DNA of 64,000 bases. It comes from Nitrospirota bacterium. GTDB lineage: Bacteria > JACPQY01. The stretch lies in assembly GCA_016190245.1 (NCBI GenBank), contig JACPQY010000008.1, positions 88,158-152,157 of the forward strand, read 5' to 3'. The translations under genes and the position numbers were made by a program. The notes beneath the pieces were generated by a model that was not told the DNA's origin, searched no databases, and saw only the letters and a list, made by a program, of their open reading frames with translations. Within the stretch, counting starts at the first letter, position 1; each line of letters opens with the position of its first letter. Below are positions 9,149 to 17,099 of this stretch, piece by piece.

Positions 9149-10017
9149 ATCCCAAGGATGGCGACTACCCGCGGCGTCTGAGAGAGCGCCTGGGCAGGGA
9201 AGCCCCCACGCTGTACGCCCTCGGACCCCTCGAACACCTGTCGAGATGGACACTCGCCTTTCTGACAGCCGACCAGGAGCCTGGATTCGTAATCCGCGCT
9301 GCATGGGATATGTTCTTCCCGGTCTTGGAATACGAAATGAACGCCATCGGCCCATGGCAGTCCGTCAATGAGGGGGTCTTTCTGAGATCCGCCCTCGAAA
9401 AGCCGTGGATTTCGATGACGCTTTTCACAGCGAAGGGATTGGAGCGCGAAACGTACACAAGCTTTCTCGATGCCCGCCATCCGGGGCGCTTTCACGATTT
9501 CCTCCAGCGGCCGGAGTACGAGCGTCGTGCTGCCGCGGGGGAACTCCTTTTGCTGTCGATTTCTCCTCCACGGCACGGCCGTCAGTCGCGCGCGGTCATC
9601 CTCGAACGTAACTGGATTGCGTGCCATCTGGCCGATGTCGTTTTCATCGGCGGGGCGGAAAAGATCACCAAGGTGTGGGATGCCGAACGGCGGAAATACA
9701 ACGAGAAACCCCAAAAGACGTTCGCACTGGCCCGACGCCTTGTGAAAACGGGCGTGCCTATTTTCACCGTGGATCACGAGGACAACAAGGAACTCCTCGC
9801 CCTGGGCGTTCCGGGGTACAATCCGAAGACGATCCGCCCGCTTCTTGAATCCCTTGGCGCCCGGAAAGGTCGTGCGCCGGAATTGCCGGTCTTGACGACC
9901 AACGACGAAGAAGTCCCGTCCAATGAATCTGCGTCCGCCTCCGTTCCAGCCAAGTCCCGCCCGGCGGAGCAACTCAAACTGCTCCATCTGTCCCCCAACC
10001 CCCGAAAGCCCGGTTGA
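9130..10017 (+). CDS. DprA/Smf-like Rossmann (SLOG) protein, island gene 5
   Basis: 295 aa from GTG. The N-terminus YPRRLRERLGREAPTLYALG resembles the lead-in to the DprA Rossmann fold. LLLSISPPRHGRQSRAVILE followed by RNWIACHLADVVFIGGA (about residues 138-175) matches the DprA region that normally reads like SEFPPG...RNRIIAGLSDAV. The first half of the fold, normally a glycine-rich nucleotide/ssDNA loop, is atypical (LTADQEPGFVIRAAWD). The C-terminus is Pro/Ser-rich and lacks a recognisable winged helix. Canonical DprA loads RecA on transforming DNA. Inside a restriction-like operon a sensing or DNA-handling role in defence is more likely, which is inference. It ends in a TTGA overlap with gene 6. 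Confidence 0.68.
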   Translation: MEYRVLNPKDGDYPRRLRERLGREAPTLYALGPLEHLSRWTLAFLTADQEPGFVIRAAWDMFFPVLEYEMNAIGPWQSVNEGVFLRSALEKPWISMTLFTAKGLERETYTSFLDARHPGRFHDFLQRPEYERRAAAGELLLLSISPPRHGRQSRAVILERNWIACHLADVVFIGGAEKITKVWDAERRKYNEKPQKTFALARRLVKTGVPIFTVDHEDNKELLALGVPGYNPKTIRPLLESLGARKGRAPELPVLTTNDEEVPSNESASASVPAKSRPAEQLKLLHLSPNPRKPG

Positions 10018-10772
10018 GTGTGAAAACGGTGGATGCCAACTCTCGTCAGGAACGGGCTGAAATCGAGGTTTTTGGTCAGTTCGTGCAGGCGGCAATGTTG
10101 CGTGTGGAACAGGGATCGATTCAGAAACGGAACCCGCCGGAACCGGACATCCTCTGCCACGTGGAGGGGGAGGGACCCGTAGCATTCGAACTTGTTGAAC
10201 TCATCGACCGGGATTTTGCGCGCAAAATAAATACCGCCATTGATCTGAAAGGGCGATTGGAGGAATTATTCAATCAATTGCCGCAGAACGAACGTGACGA
10301 GATTTCTCACAGGTTCGGAAATGCGGTAGTTGAGGTCGTTCCGAGAAATGGGGCATCCTCCCGTCGGGTGGAGTCTGATCTGCCGAATGTGCTGCGCGCC
10401 TTGCAGACGGCTCCCTTCGGATTGGAGGACATGGTTTCAGCGACTGCATTGGGCCTTGAAGCGACTGAGATCAATCATCTGCTTGTTGCCCGTGGGGAAT
10501 TGAATGGTCCGTGTTTCGACTTGGACACCACCCTTACTTGCAGCGACCCGACGGTCGAGAGAATTGCCGCGAAATTCAAGAAGAATTACAAGACTACCGC
10601 CCCGATCGAACTCTTGGCGTACTCGGAACTGCAACCCCCAGCCCCTGGGAACACTTGGAAGCCTTCACTTCTCGAGTATTGCCAGTCCAACTTGGGCCAG
10701 AGTCCCTTCCGTCGCATCTGGATTTTCTGCATAAGGTCAAGGGAAATACTGTTAACATTTCCGGAGACATAG
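10014..10772 (+). CDS. Predicted nuclease-like protein, island gene 6
   Basis: 252 aa starting at a TTG that overlaps the previous stop (TTGA). The segment EPDILCHVEGEGPVAFELVE gives D45 followed by E59-x-V-E62, reminiscent of PD-(D/E)XK folds in conserved proteins of defence loci, though the lysine is missing. The C-terminus (PFRRIWIFCIRSREIL) looks like a folded beta-strand end rather than random sequence, supporting this frame over an overlapping one. No specific family can be named. It is the last gene of the cassette; the next gene lies on the opposite strand. Confidence 0.55.
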   Translation: MSVKTVDANSRQERAEIEVFGQFVQAAMLRVEQGSIQKRNPPEPDILCHVEGEGPVAFELVELIDRDFARKINTAIDLKGRLEELFNQLPQNERDEISHRFGNAVVEVVPRNGASSRRVESDLPNVLRALQTAPFGLEDMVSATALGLEATEINHLLVARGELNGPCFDLDTTLTCSDPTVERIAAKFKKNYKTTAPIELLAYSELQPPAPGNTWKPSLLEYCQSNLGQSPFRRIWIFCIRSREILLTFPET

Positions 10773-10983
10773 GGATTTGGTGAGGATCGTCCAGCGATCC
10801 TTCGCTCTACACATTTTCTTTCCCCTGACTGGCTCAGCTTTCCAATGCGTGGGTTCTCTTGCGAACCGGCTCCGAGAGCTTGATCGTACCCAAGCCGGGC
10901 AGCGATGGTTGCCTTACGAGTGGCAGCCCAGCCCTGCTGTTGACTGGCTACCCTCAACTCCTACGGCCTGAATCATCAACTTG
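10773..10983. other. Intergenic, right edge of island
   Basis: About 210 bases between the convergent ends of the island and the polysaccharide cluster. It stays relatively AT-rich up to about 10,860. No clear terminator, tRNA, integrase gene or convincing direct repeat with the left edge (5887-5939) was seen. Confidence 0.5.
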
Positions 10984-12489
10984 TCAGCCGCGGCCGAGGG
11001 TTTTGACGCTGCGGAGGAAATCGCGCGTCCAGGCCTTCGTGAGGAACGCGAGGGCGACAAACAACAGAAGCGAAGCCAGCGTGCCGGTGATGTTCAGAGA
11101 GATTTCCTTCTGACCGAGCGAGAACCAGAGCCCCGCAACCAGGGGGGCCCCCGCCAGCAGGATCTTCCCGATGCCGGCCGGCTCCAGGAGCCGGAGCGCG
11201 GAGACCTCGATCGCGCGCGCCACGAGGACCAGAGTCAAGACCGCCATCACTCCATAGGAGATCAGGCCTGCCGCTGCGGAACCAGTCAACCCCCACAGCG
11301 GGATGAGGGCGATGTTGAGCGCCACGTTCACGAGCGAACCCACACCTATCGGAATTGAAGCGCCGAAGGGCCGGTTCGTCGCCAGCAGGATGTTCCCCGT
11401 GAGTTGCGCCACGCTGTGCAGGAGACATCCTGCGAGCAGAATTCGCAGGGCCGGCGTCGCCTGGCGGAAATCCTCGCCGAACCATCCCATGATCATGTCG
11501 GCCGCCCCGATCCCGGCGAGCATGATGGGCCAGCCGAGGAGGACGAGATAGCGGTGGGTGGTGCGATACGTCTTGAGCATCTGCTCGTTCTCCCCGCGGT
11601 GCCACAATCCAGAAAGAGAGGAGAAAAGCATCTGCGCGGGGAGGCGCGTGATCATGTCGAACACCTTGAAGACCGAGTAGGCGCTGGCGTAGTAGCCGAG
11701 CTGTTCGACGGTGAGGAAGAGAGGGATGATGAGGCGGTCCGCGTACTCGATCACGATTTCCGAGAGCTGCTGTGGCAGGGCGCGGGCGTTGTAGCCGATC
11801 ACGGCGCGCGAGGAAGGACCCGGCCCGGGCGGCTCCGCCGTCCGCCGCCGGTATTCCCTGAGAACGAAAAGTCCACCGGCGAGGAACGCGCAGAGCGGAA
11901 AGAAGACCTTGTAGAGGGAAGCCGACTGGGCCGAGCGCCCGAACAGAGAGGGAAGGAGAAGCACGAATCCCAATGTGAGATATTGCGCCACCGTCTCGGC
12001 GCGGAAAAAGAACTTCATCCGCTGAGTCGCGCGGAACCGGCATTGCGCGAACTGCCAACTGTGTTCCAGGAAGGCGGCGGCGAAGACGAGAGGGATCAGC
12101 GCCGTCCACAGGCCCCCCTGGCCATAGGCCCGGTCGAGAACAACTGCCGAGATCGGGATCACGACGGCCGCGGAGAGAGTCATCATCCAGATCGAGGTTC
12201 GATAGGTCTTCCAGAAGAGCGACCAGCCACGGGAGCTGTCCGGAGAGTGCGCGGTGAGTGCGTGCGCGAGGCCGGCCCCCCCGGTCAGCCGGGAGACGTA
12301 GGCGAGGAGGCCTGAGAAGAAGAGGAGGAGCGCCACCTGCCCCACGACCTCGGCGCCGAAGAGCCGGGCCAGCGCGATGTTGATTCCAACGACGGCGGGG
12401 AAGGGCACGATGCGCGCCAGCGTGTTGTAAACGACGGCGGAGACGAGCTGCCGGGACACAGCGGTGGGCGGCTGCACGTTCGAACTCAA
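10984..12489 (-). CDS. Polysaccharide flippase (MATE/Wzx-like, MVF superfamily)
   Basis: 501 aa with about 12-14 hydrophobic segments along its length, typical of O-antigen/exopolysaccharide flippases that move lipid-linked repeat units across the inner membrane. The frame is open further upstream, but that part is Pro/Arg-rich and overlaps the glycosyltransferase. I chose the TTG at 12489, which overlaps the upstream stop as TTGA and leaves a short N-terminus before the first helix (SRQLVSAVVYNTLARIVPF). Segments such as GINIALARLFGAEVVGQVAL and AYSVFKVFDMITRLPAQMLF are typical of the family. Cotranscribed with the glycosyltransferase. Confidence 0.85.
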   Translation of the reverse strand: MSSNVQPPTAVSRQLVSAVVYNTLARIVPFPAVVGINIALARLFGAEVVGQVALLLFFSGLLAYVSRLTGGAGLAHALTAHSPDSSRGWSLFWKTYRTSIWMMTLSAAVVIPISAVVLDRAYGQGGLWTALIPLVFAAAFLEHSWQFAQCRFRATQRMKFFFRAETVAQYLTLGFVLLLPSLFGRSAQSASLYKVFFPLCAFLAGGLFVLREYRRRTAEPPGPGPSSRAVIGYNARALPQQLSEIVIEYADRLIIPLFLTVEQLGYYASAYSVFKVFDMITRLPAQMLFSSLSGLWHRGENEQMLKTYRTTHRYLVLLGWPIMLAGIGAADMIMGWFGEDFRQATPALRILLAGCLLHSVAQLTGNILLATNRPFGASIPIGVGSLVNVALNIALIPLWGLTGSAAAGLISYGVMAVLTLVLVARAIEVSALRLLEPAGIGKILLAGAPLVAGLWFSLGQKEISLNITGTLASLLLFVALAFLTKAWTRDFLRSVKTLGRG

Positions 12490-13613
12490 CGAATCTCCTC
12501 GTAGACGGCCAGTGTTTCGCGTGCGAACCGGTCGAGGGGGAACCGGCTGAGCGCGCGCTGTCGGCCGGCTCGGCCCCATCGGCGCGCCTCGTCCCGGTTC
12601 GACAGGATCCGGATGATCGCCGAAGCAAGGTGCTCGGGATGGTCGTGGGGCACGACGATGCCGCTCTTCTCGTGTTCGACCACTTCAGGAAGACCGCCCG
12701 TATCGGAGACGACGACCGGAACTCCCTCCACCATCGCCTCGGCCACGGAGAGGCCGAACCCTTCGATGAATGCTCCGGAGGGGAGGCTGAATTGGACGAG
12801 GACGTCCGCGATGGCGTGGAACGAGCGCGCATCGACGGCATCGCCGCAGAAGCGGACCGCATCGTCCACCCCTTTCGCCCGGGCTTCCCACCTGAGCTCC
12901 TCCAGCGCATCCCCGGACCCCACCATCACGTACACCGCATCGGGCACGCGGCGCAGAACGTCCGGAAGGGCGTGGAGGACCTCCGCCTGTCCTTTCCTCG
13001 GGTGCAGATGCGCGATGGTGAGGATGATCTTCTTCCCGAAGAGATCGAAGCGGGATCGGAGGTCGGACAGGTCTTCCGGGGGATGGTAATGGGGCGACGT
13101 ATCAACGCCGTTGTAGATAACCGCCAGTTTGTCTTGAGGAAGGCCCCGATCTTCTGCCAGCGAGCGCGTGAACCGACTCACGCAGATGATCCGGTTGGTC
13201 GCCAAGTAGGACGGCCGGAAGATCCGATCTCGCAGGTGACGACGACCCGCCACACACAGGTTCCGCCGGATCTCCGTCCCGTGAACGGTCATGATCTTCG
13301 GGATCCCCCCGCACTCCACCCGGCCGAGGGCCAGATGAGCCATCGAGCTTGTGGCGTGCACGACATCGGGCCGGACTCGGTCTACCGCTTCTTCAAGCGC
13401 CCCGCACCCTCTGAGATAGCGCCGGAGGTTCGAGCCCGTCGCGTCGAAGCGGTACAGGTGCAAGCCCGGCAGTCCGGGATCCGATGGCGAGCCCGGGCAT
13501 ACCCCATGTACCTCGTGTCCCTGGCGGGCAAACTCGGCACCGAGGCTTGTCGTATACGTCGCGATGCCTCCAAGCTTTGGCGGGAAATCGTAGGAGAAGA
13601 GAAGGATTTTCAT
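12486..13613 (-). CDS. Glycosyltransferase family 4
   Basis: 375 aa, GT-B fold. The N-terminus MKILLFSYDFPPKLGGIATY is the typical GT4 opening with the glycine-rich acceptor loop. The donor half carries YNGVDTSPHY, LTIAHLHPRKGQAEVLHAL and the nucleotide-sugar motif GAFIEGFGLSVAEAMVEGVPVVV. It probably adds a hexose to the same glycan exported by the flippase, whose start overlaps this stop by four bases. A repeat-rich gap separates it from the upstream pair. Donor and linkage unknown. Confidence 0.88.
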   Translation of the reverse strand: MKILLFSYDFPPKLGGIATYTTSLGAEFARQGHEVHGVCPGSPSDPGLPGLHLYRFDATGSNLRRYLRGCGALEEAVDRVRPDVVHATSSMAHLALGRVECGGIPKIMTVHGTEIRRNLCVAGRRHLRDRIFRPSYLATNRIICVSRFTRSLAEDRGLPQDKLAVIYNGVDTSPHYHPPEDLSDLRSRFDLFGKKIILTIAHLHPRKGQAEVLHALPDVLRRVPDAVYVMVGSGDALEELRWEARAKGVDDAVRFCGDAVDARSFHAIADVLVQFSLPSGAFIEGFGLSVAEAMVEGVPVVVSDTGGLPEVVEHEKSGIVVPHDHPEHLASAIIRILSNRDEARRWGRAGRQRALSRFPLDRFARETLAVYEEIR

Positions 13614-13639
13614 CGAAGGCGTTCACCCCCACCCTGGTT

Positions 13640-13799
13640 CTCGGAACTCCTCACCCTGGCCCTCTCCTCGTTGAGGAGAGGGGAACTCCCTCTCCCTAAC
13701 ACGTGGACAAGGAGTCCAGGTGCCACGAAAGGAAAGCAGTCCGCCGCGGCGGAGACGGCCTGCGAATAGCGTGGCAGGGAGAGGGGTGGGGTGAGGGTT
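13640..13799. repeat. Hairpin repeat element
   Basis: The gap between two polysaccharide genes starts with CTCACCCTGGCCCTCTCC and ends with GGAGAGGGGTGGGGTGAGGG, giving a large imperfect inverted repeat. Inside are a smaller stem (CTCTCCTCGTTGAGGAGAG), GTGCCACGAAAGGAA (13720-13734), TGGACAAGGAGTCC (13704-13717) and the palindrome TCCGCCGCGGCGGA (13740-13753). The last three also occur near 36,950-37,040 in another order. It resembles a non-coding, REP- or MITE-like unit. Confidence 0.7.
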
Positions 13800-13824
13800 G
13801 GCGCGGATGGGGGGGGCTGAGCGG

Positions 13825-15294
13825 CTAGCATTCGGGCCTCAGCAGTTTCTTTCGCCACAGCCATCCGGCGTAGGCGGCCACGAACAGGGTGGAGAGGCCG
13901 AGCACCTCGGCCGGGCCGGTGCCGGGGAGAAGCGCGGCGGCTCCCCAGGTGCCTGCCCCGAGCGCGAGGCCGGCGGCGAGAACCCGCGCCTGTCGCCGAC
14001 TGAACCCGTGCACGCCGATTCGCCGCCAGGTCATCCAGGCCTGGGGCACTTTGGATAGAGCGTTCCCCCCCCCCGCAAGGGCCCCCGCCGCCCAAGTCCC
14101 CGCCACTGGGATGCACAACGGGCCGAGCGCCGCCACCATGGCGATGGGAATGCTATTGAACAGCGTGTAGGCGAAGGGGCGTCCGGTCGCGGCGAGGACC
14201 TCACCCGTCGGACCCGCCGCGAGATTCAGGAAGCTGCCGGCGGACAGGAGGACCAGCGCGGTGTAGCCTACTTTTCCGTCCATCCCGAACAGCTCGATCA
14301 ACCACGCGCCGAAAATGACATAGAGGACAAGTGCCGGCAGCGCCCCAGCGGTGCCCCAGAGCGTGGAGAGACGGGTCGAACGGCGCAGGCGATCCAAGTC
14401 GCCCGACGAGGATGCTTCGGCCATCAGCGGCGTGACGATGGGCGTGAAAGCGGCGCGGATCTTGGCCAGCAAGTAGGCCAACTCCGTCGCGAGATTGTAG
14501 GCGGCCACCTGCGCAACAGGGAGATAACGGCCCACCAGGAAAATGTCAACACGCCTCGCCAGGAGCGCGGAGACATTTACCCCCCCGAGGGCCACGGCGA
14601 AGCGGAGGGTTTCCCCGTCGAGGCAGCCCCCCCCCCGGAGGGAAAGCGTGCGGAGGCTGAAGTGTCGCGCGAAAAACGCGAGGCCGACCAGGAGAACGAC
14701 GGCCTCGGCCGCGAGGTGCGCGGCGTAAGGACCGGCCGAGGCCCAGGGGGCCGAGCCGGCGAGCCCCAGTACGGCCAGTGAGACGATCAGCATGACGACC
14801 GGTTCGAGAAACTCAATCCCGATCACGAAGTAGGCCATGATCTTCAGCCCGCGCGTGGCGGCGTAGAGCATCCGGGCCGTCACGGCCGGCGGCAGGATCA
14901 CCGCCATCCAGCGCAGCCCCGCGGCGACCTCCGGCTTGCGGAAAAACGAATCCGCGATGAAGGGCGCGGAAACGAACAGCGCCGCGCCCAGCACGAGGCT
15001 CGCGATCAGCGGAAGACCGAGGGCCGTCCTCAGGCAGGCCCTTTCCTGCTCCGGATCCCTTCCGCGGTACCGCGGGATGAAGTTCCACAGGGCATTGTCG
15101 AATCCCGCAAGGCATACGAAAAGAAGGAAATCGAAAACGGCGAAGCTGAGGGTGTAGTGGGCATACACCGTCGTGCCGTAGAGAGAGGCCACCACCCAGA
15201 GGAATCCCACGCGCGTGCACCGGAGGAGGATGCCGAAGAGATTGGTGGCCGACCCCTGCGCCAGGATGCGGGCGTCGGCCGCGGGGGGGCTCAC
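13825..15294 (-). CDS. Second polysaccharide flippase (Wzx-like)
   Basis: 489 aa, GTG start in a GTGA overlap with the upstream glycosyltransferase stop. About 12-14 hydrophobic segments are visible. The N-terminal pattern (ATNLFGILLRCTRVGFLWVV) and the loop FIPRYRGRDPEQER after the second helix are typical of O-unit flippases. C10 tracts at 14065-14074 and 14627-14636 on the plus strand encode glycine runs here and keep the frame. With the flippase at 10984 this gives two exporters in one region, which may serve different glycans or be partly redundant. Confidence 0.85.
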   Translation of the reverse strand: MSPPAADARILAQGSATNLFGILLRCTRVGFLWVVASLYGTTVYAHYTLSFAVFDFLLFVCLAGFDNALWNFIPRYRGRDPEQERACLRTALGLPLIASLVLGAALFVSAPFIADSFFRKPEVAAGLRWMAVILPPAVTARMLYAATRGLKIMAYFVIGIEFLEPVVMLIVSLAVLGLAGSAPWASAGPYAAHLAAEAVVLLVGLAFFARHFSLRTLSLRGGGCLDGETLRFAVALGGVNVSALLARRVDIFLVGRYLPVAQVAAYNLATELAYLLAKIRAAFTPIVTPLMAEASSSGDLDRLRRSTRLSTLWGTAGALPALVLYVIFGAWLIELFGMDGKVGYTALVLLSAGSFLNLAAGPTGEVLAATGRPFAYTLFNSIPIAMVAALGPLCIPVAGTWAAGALAGGGNALSKVPQAWMTWRRIGVHGFSRRQARVLAAGLALGAGTWGAAALLPGTGPAEVLGLSTLFVAAYAGWLWRKKLLRPEC

Positions 15295-16460
15295 GCGGCC
15301 GGGGCGGATTCGAGTACGTCGAGAACGACCCGCTCCACCTGACGCGCGATGGTGGGCGCCGCGAAGCGCCGTCGCACCGTTTCCCGCCCCGCCCGGGCGA
15401 GGCGTTGGCGCAGGGTGGGGTCATCGAGCAGTGCGCACACGGCCTCGGCGATCTTCTCGGGGTTCGCCGGGGGGACGAGGAGCCCGTTCTCACCGTCGGT
15501 CACGATTTCCGGGATTCCTCCCACGCGCGTGGCCACCACCGGCACCCCCGCGGCCATGGCCTCGATCAGCACCCGCCCGAAGGGCTCCTGTTCCGAGGGC
15601 ACGACCGCCACGGCGGTTCTACTGAGGTAGGGCCCGATGTCCGGTACCGCGCCGATGAACCTCACGGCAGGTCCGAGACTGAGTTCGGCTGCGCGATGCT
15701 GAAGGCGGCGGCGGTAATCGCCGGGGTCTCCCACCGGTGCGTCGCCCACGATGAACACCCGTGCCTCGGGGTGACGGCGCAGGATGTGCGGCGCCGCCTC
15801 CACCAGATGGAGCGCGCCCTTGCGCGGGATCAGGTTGCCGAAGTATGCGACCGCGGGTGCCTCCTTGGAGAACCCGTGTGAGATTCGCAGTCCACCTCCT
15901 CGCCGGCCAGTCCGTTCCGCGGGCAGGTCCACGCCGTTGTAAATCACGAGGGTTTTGCCGGGAACGACCCGCGAGTAGGGTTCGGCGGATGCCTCGGAGT
16001 TGCACACGACGCAGCGGACCCACGGGGACCGGGCGAGGCCGGGATAGAAGGCCGCACCCAGGGGCGAGTCGTGAATATTGCGGCAGTGGAAGACGACGGG
16101 ACGGCCTGCGATCGCGCCGGCGACCCAGCCGATCGGTTTCGTGAGCATGTTGTTGCAGTAGATGAGATCGATGCCCTCGGCGCGGGCGAGCCGGGCGGCC
16201 CCGATGGCGGCGCGGCCCAGCCCCGCGAGGCGCGCGGGTGCAGCGGAGTCCGCCGGGAGCCGTTCAGGCATGCCCGGCAGAATCACGTAACGAATCCCGA
16301 GTTTCTCGAAGGAGTCGGCGAAGATGCCGGGGGTCGGAACGCCGACGACGGCTTCGAAGCGCCACCCGTCCAAGTGTTCCAGCAGCCGCAGGAGACTCCA
16401 GCCTGCCCCTCCCCCGCGAACGCAGGTGGAGAGGAAGAGGATGCGATGACGCCTGGCCAT
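15291..16460 (-). CDS. Glycosyltransferase family 4
   Basis: 389 aa GT-B enzyme. The N-terminus RHRILFLSTCVRGGGAGWSL carries the glycine-rich loop. VIYNGVDLP, AVAYFGNLIPRKGALHLVEA and PSEQEPFGRVLIEAMAAGVP mark the donor domain, and IPEIVTDGENGLLVPP is the common late motif. An AAGGGACGAG stretch before the ATG could serve as ribosome-binding site. First gene of a two-gene transcript with the flippase at 13825. Substrate unknown. Confidence 0.88.
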   Translation of the reverse strand: MARRHRILFLSTCVRGGGAGWSLLRLLEHLDGWRFEAVVGVPTPGIFADSFEKLGIRYVILPGMPERLPADSAAPARLAGLGRAAIGAARLARAEGIDLIYCNNMLTKPIGWVAGAIAGRPVVFHCRNIHDSPLGAAFYPGLARSPWVRCVVCNSEASAEPYSRVVPGKTLVIYNGVDLPAERTGRRGGGLRISHGFSKEAPAVAYFGNLIPRKGALHLVEAAPHILRRHPEARVFIVGDAPVGDPGDYRRRLQHRAAELSLGPAVRFIGAVPDIGPYLSRTAVAVVPSEQEPFGRVLIEAMAAGVPVVATRVGGIPEIVTDGENGLLVPPANPEKIAEAVCALLDDPTLRQRLARAGRETVRRRFAAPTIARQVERVVLDVLESAPAA

Positions 16461-16519
16461 CAGCTCGTCCCTTCAGCCTCGGAGCGTACCGCTGACCGCT
16501 GAATGCCGATATATGACGG

Positions 16520-17041
16520 CTATTTCTTCAGGTTCGCGATGCGGTGCAGCTCGTCGTAGGTGTAGCTGGTCAGCTCCCGATCCGTGAGCCGGAACTGCTT
16601 GACGAGGCTCTCGACGCGGCGCCGCGAGTCGTGCACGGAGTTGTCGGCGTCCACCTTTGCTTCGATCTTGACGAACTTGCCCACGCCGCGCACGTCGTCC
16701 AGGTACACGTGGAGGCCGTCCACCGTGTAGCGCGTGCGCCGCTTCTGGACCTCCACCCCCTGGCCGAAGTTGGCCTGGAGGAACCGGCCCATCCTGCCCT
16801 TCTCCTTCAGCTTGAGTTGCTCGCAAACGCACAGCTTGGGCCCCTTCACCCCGTCTTTGAAATAGTACAGGAGAACCGACGTGCCGCTGTCCTCCGTCTT
16901 CAGCTTGTACTTTCCGCGCTTGACCTTGAAGTAGGTGTCCGACTCTTCCCACTCGCCGGCGCGGCGGGCACCCATGTCGCGCAGGGTCGTCTGAAGAGGC
17001 GTGAAATCGTCGATGCGCGCCTTGACTTCGATCGTTCGCAC
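16520..17041 (-). CDS. CYTH-domain protein (class IV adenylate cyclase / triphosphatase-like)
   Basis: 173 aa, GTG start with AGGGG upstream. IEVKAR near the N-terminus is the ExExK-type signature of the CYTH fold, where it binds triphosphate with a divalent metal. Further charged strands (KYKLKTED, GLHVYLDDVRGVGKFVKIEAKV) and SYTYDEL near the C-terminus follow the family layout. Members act as CyaB-type adenylate cyclases, thiamine triphosphatases or inorganic triphosphatases; sequence alone does not decide. It sits alone between the polysaccharide cluster and the VWA gene. Confidence 0.82.
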   Translation of the reverse strand: MRTIEVKARIDDFTPLQTTLRDMGARRAGEWEESDTYFKVKRGKYKLKTEDSGTSVLLYYFKDGVKGPKLCVCEQLKLKEKGRMGRFLQANFGQGVEVQKRRTRYTVDGLHVYLDDVRGVGKFVKIEAKVDADNSVHDSRRRVESLVKQFRLTDRELTSYTYDELHRIANLKK

Positions 17042-17099
17042 GGTTTTCCCCTACCGGGCCGTTATGTACCAGACATGGACGCCATAAAGCAAGCGACCT

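Noticed and set aside
5887-10980. Direct repeats or tRNA flanking the defence-like island
   Set aside because: Only an 8-base match (GAATCATC) was found between the two edges, which is not more than chance, and there is no integrase.
10976-12910. 644-codon minus-strand frame overlapping flippase and glycosyltransferase
   Set aside because: The sequence is Arg/Ser/Pro low complexity. The overlapping flippase has clear membrane helices and family motifs.
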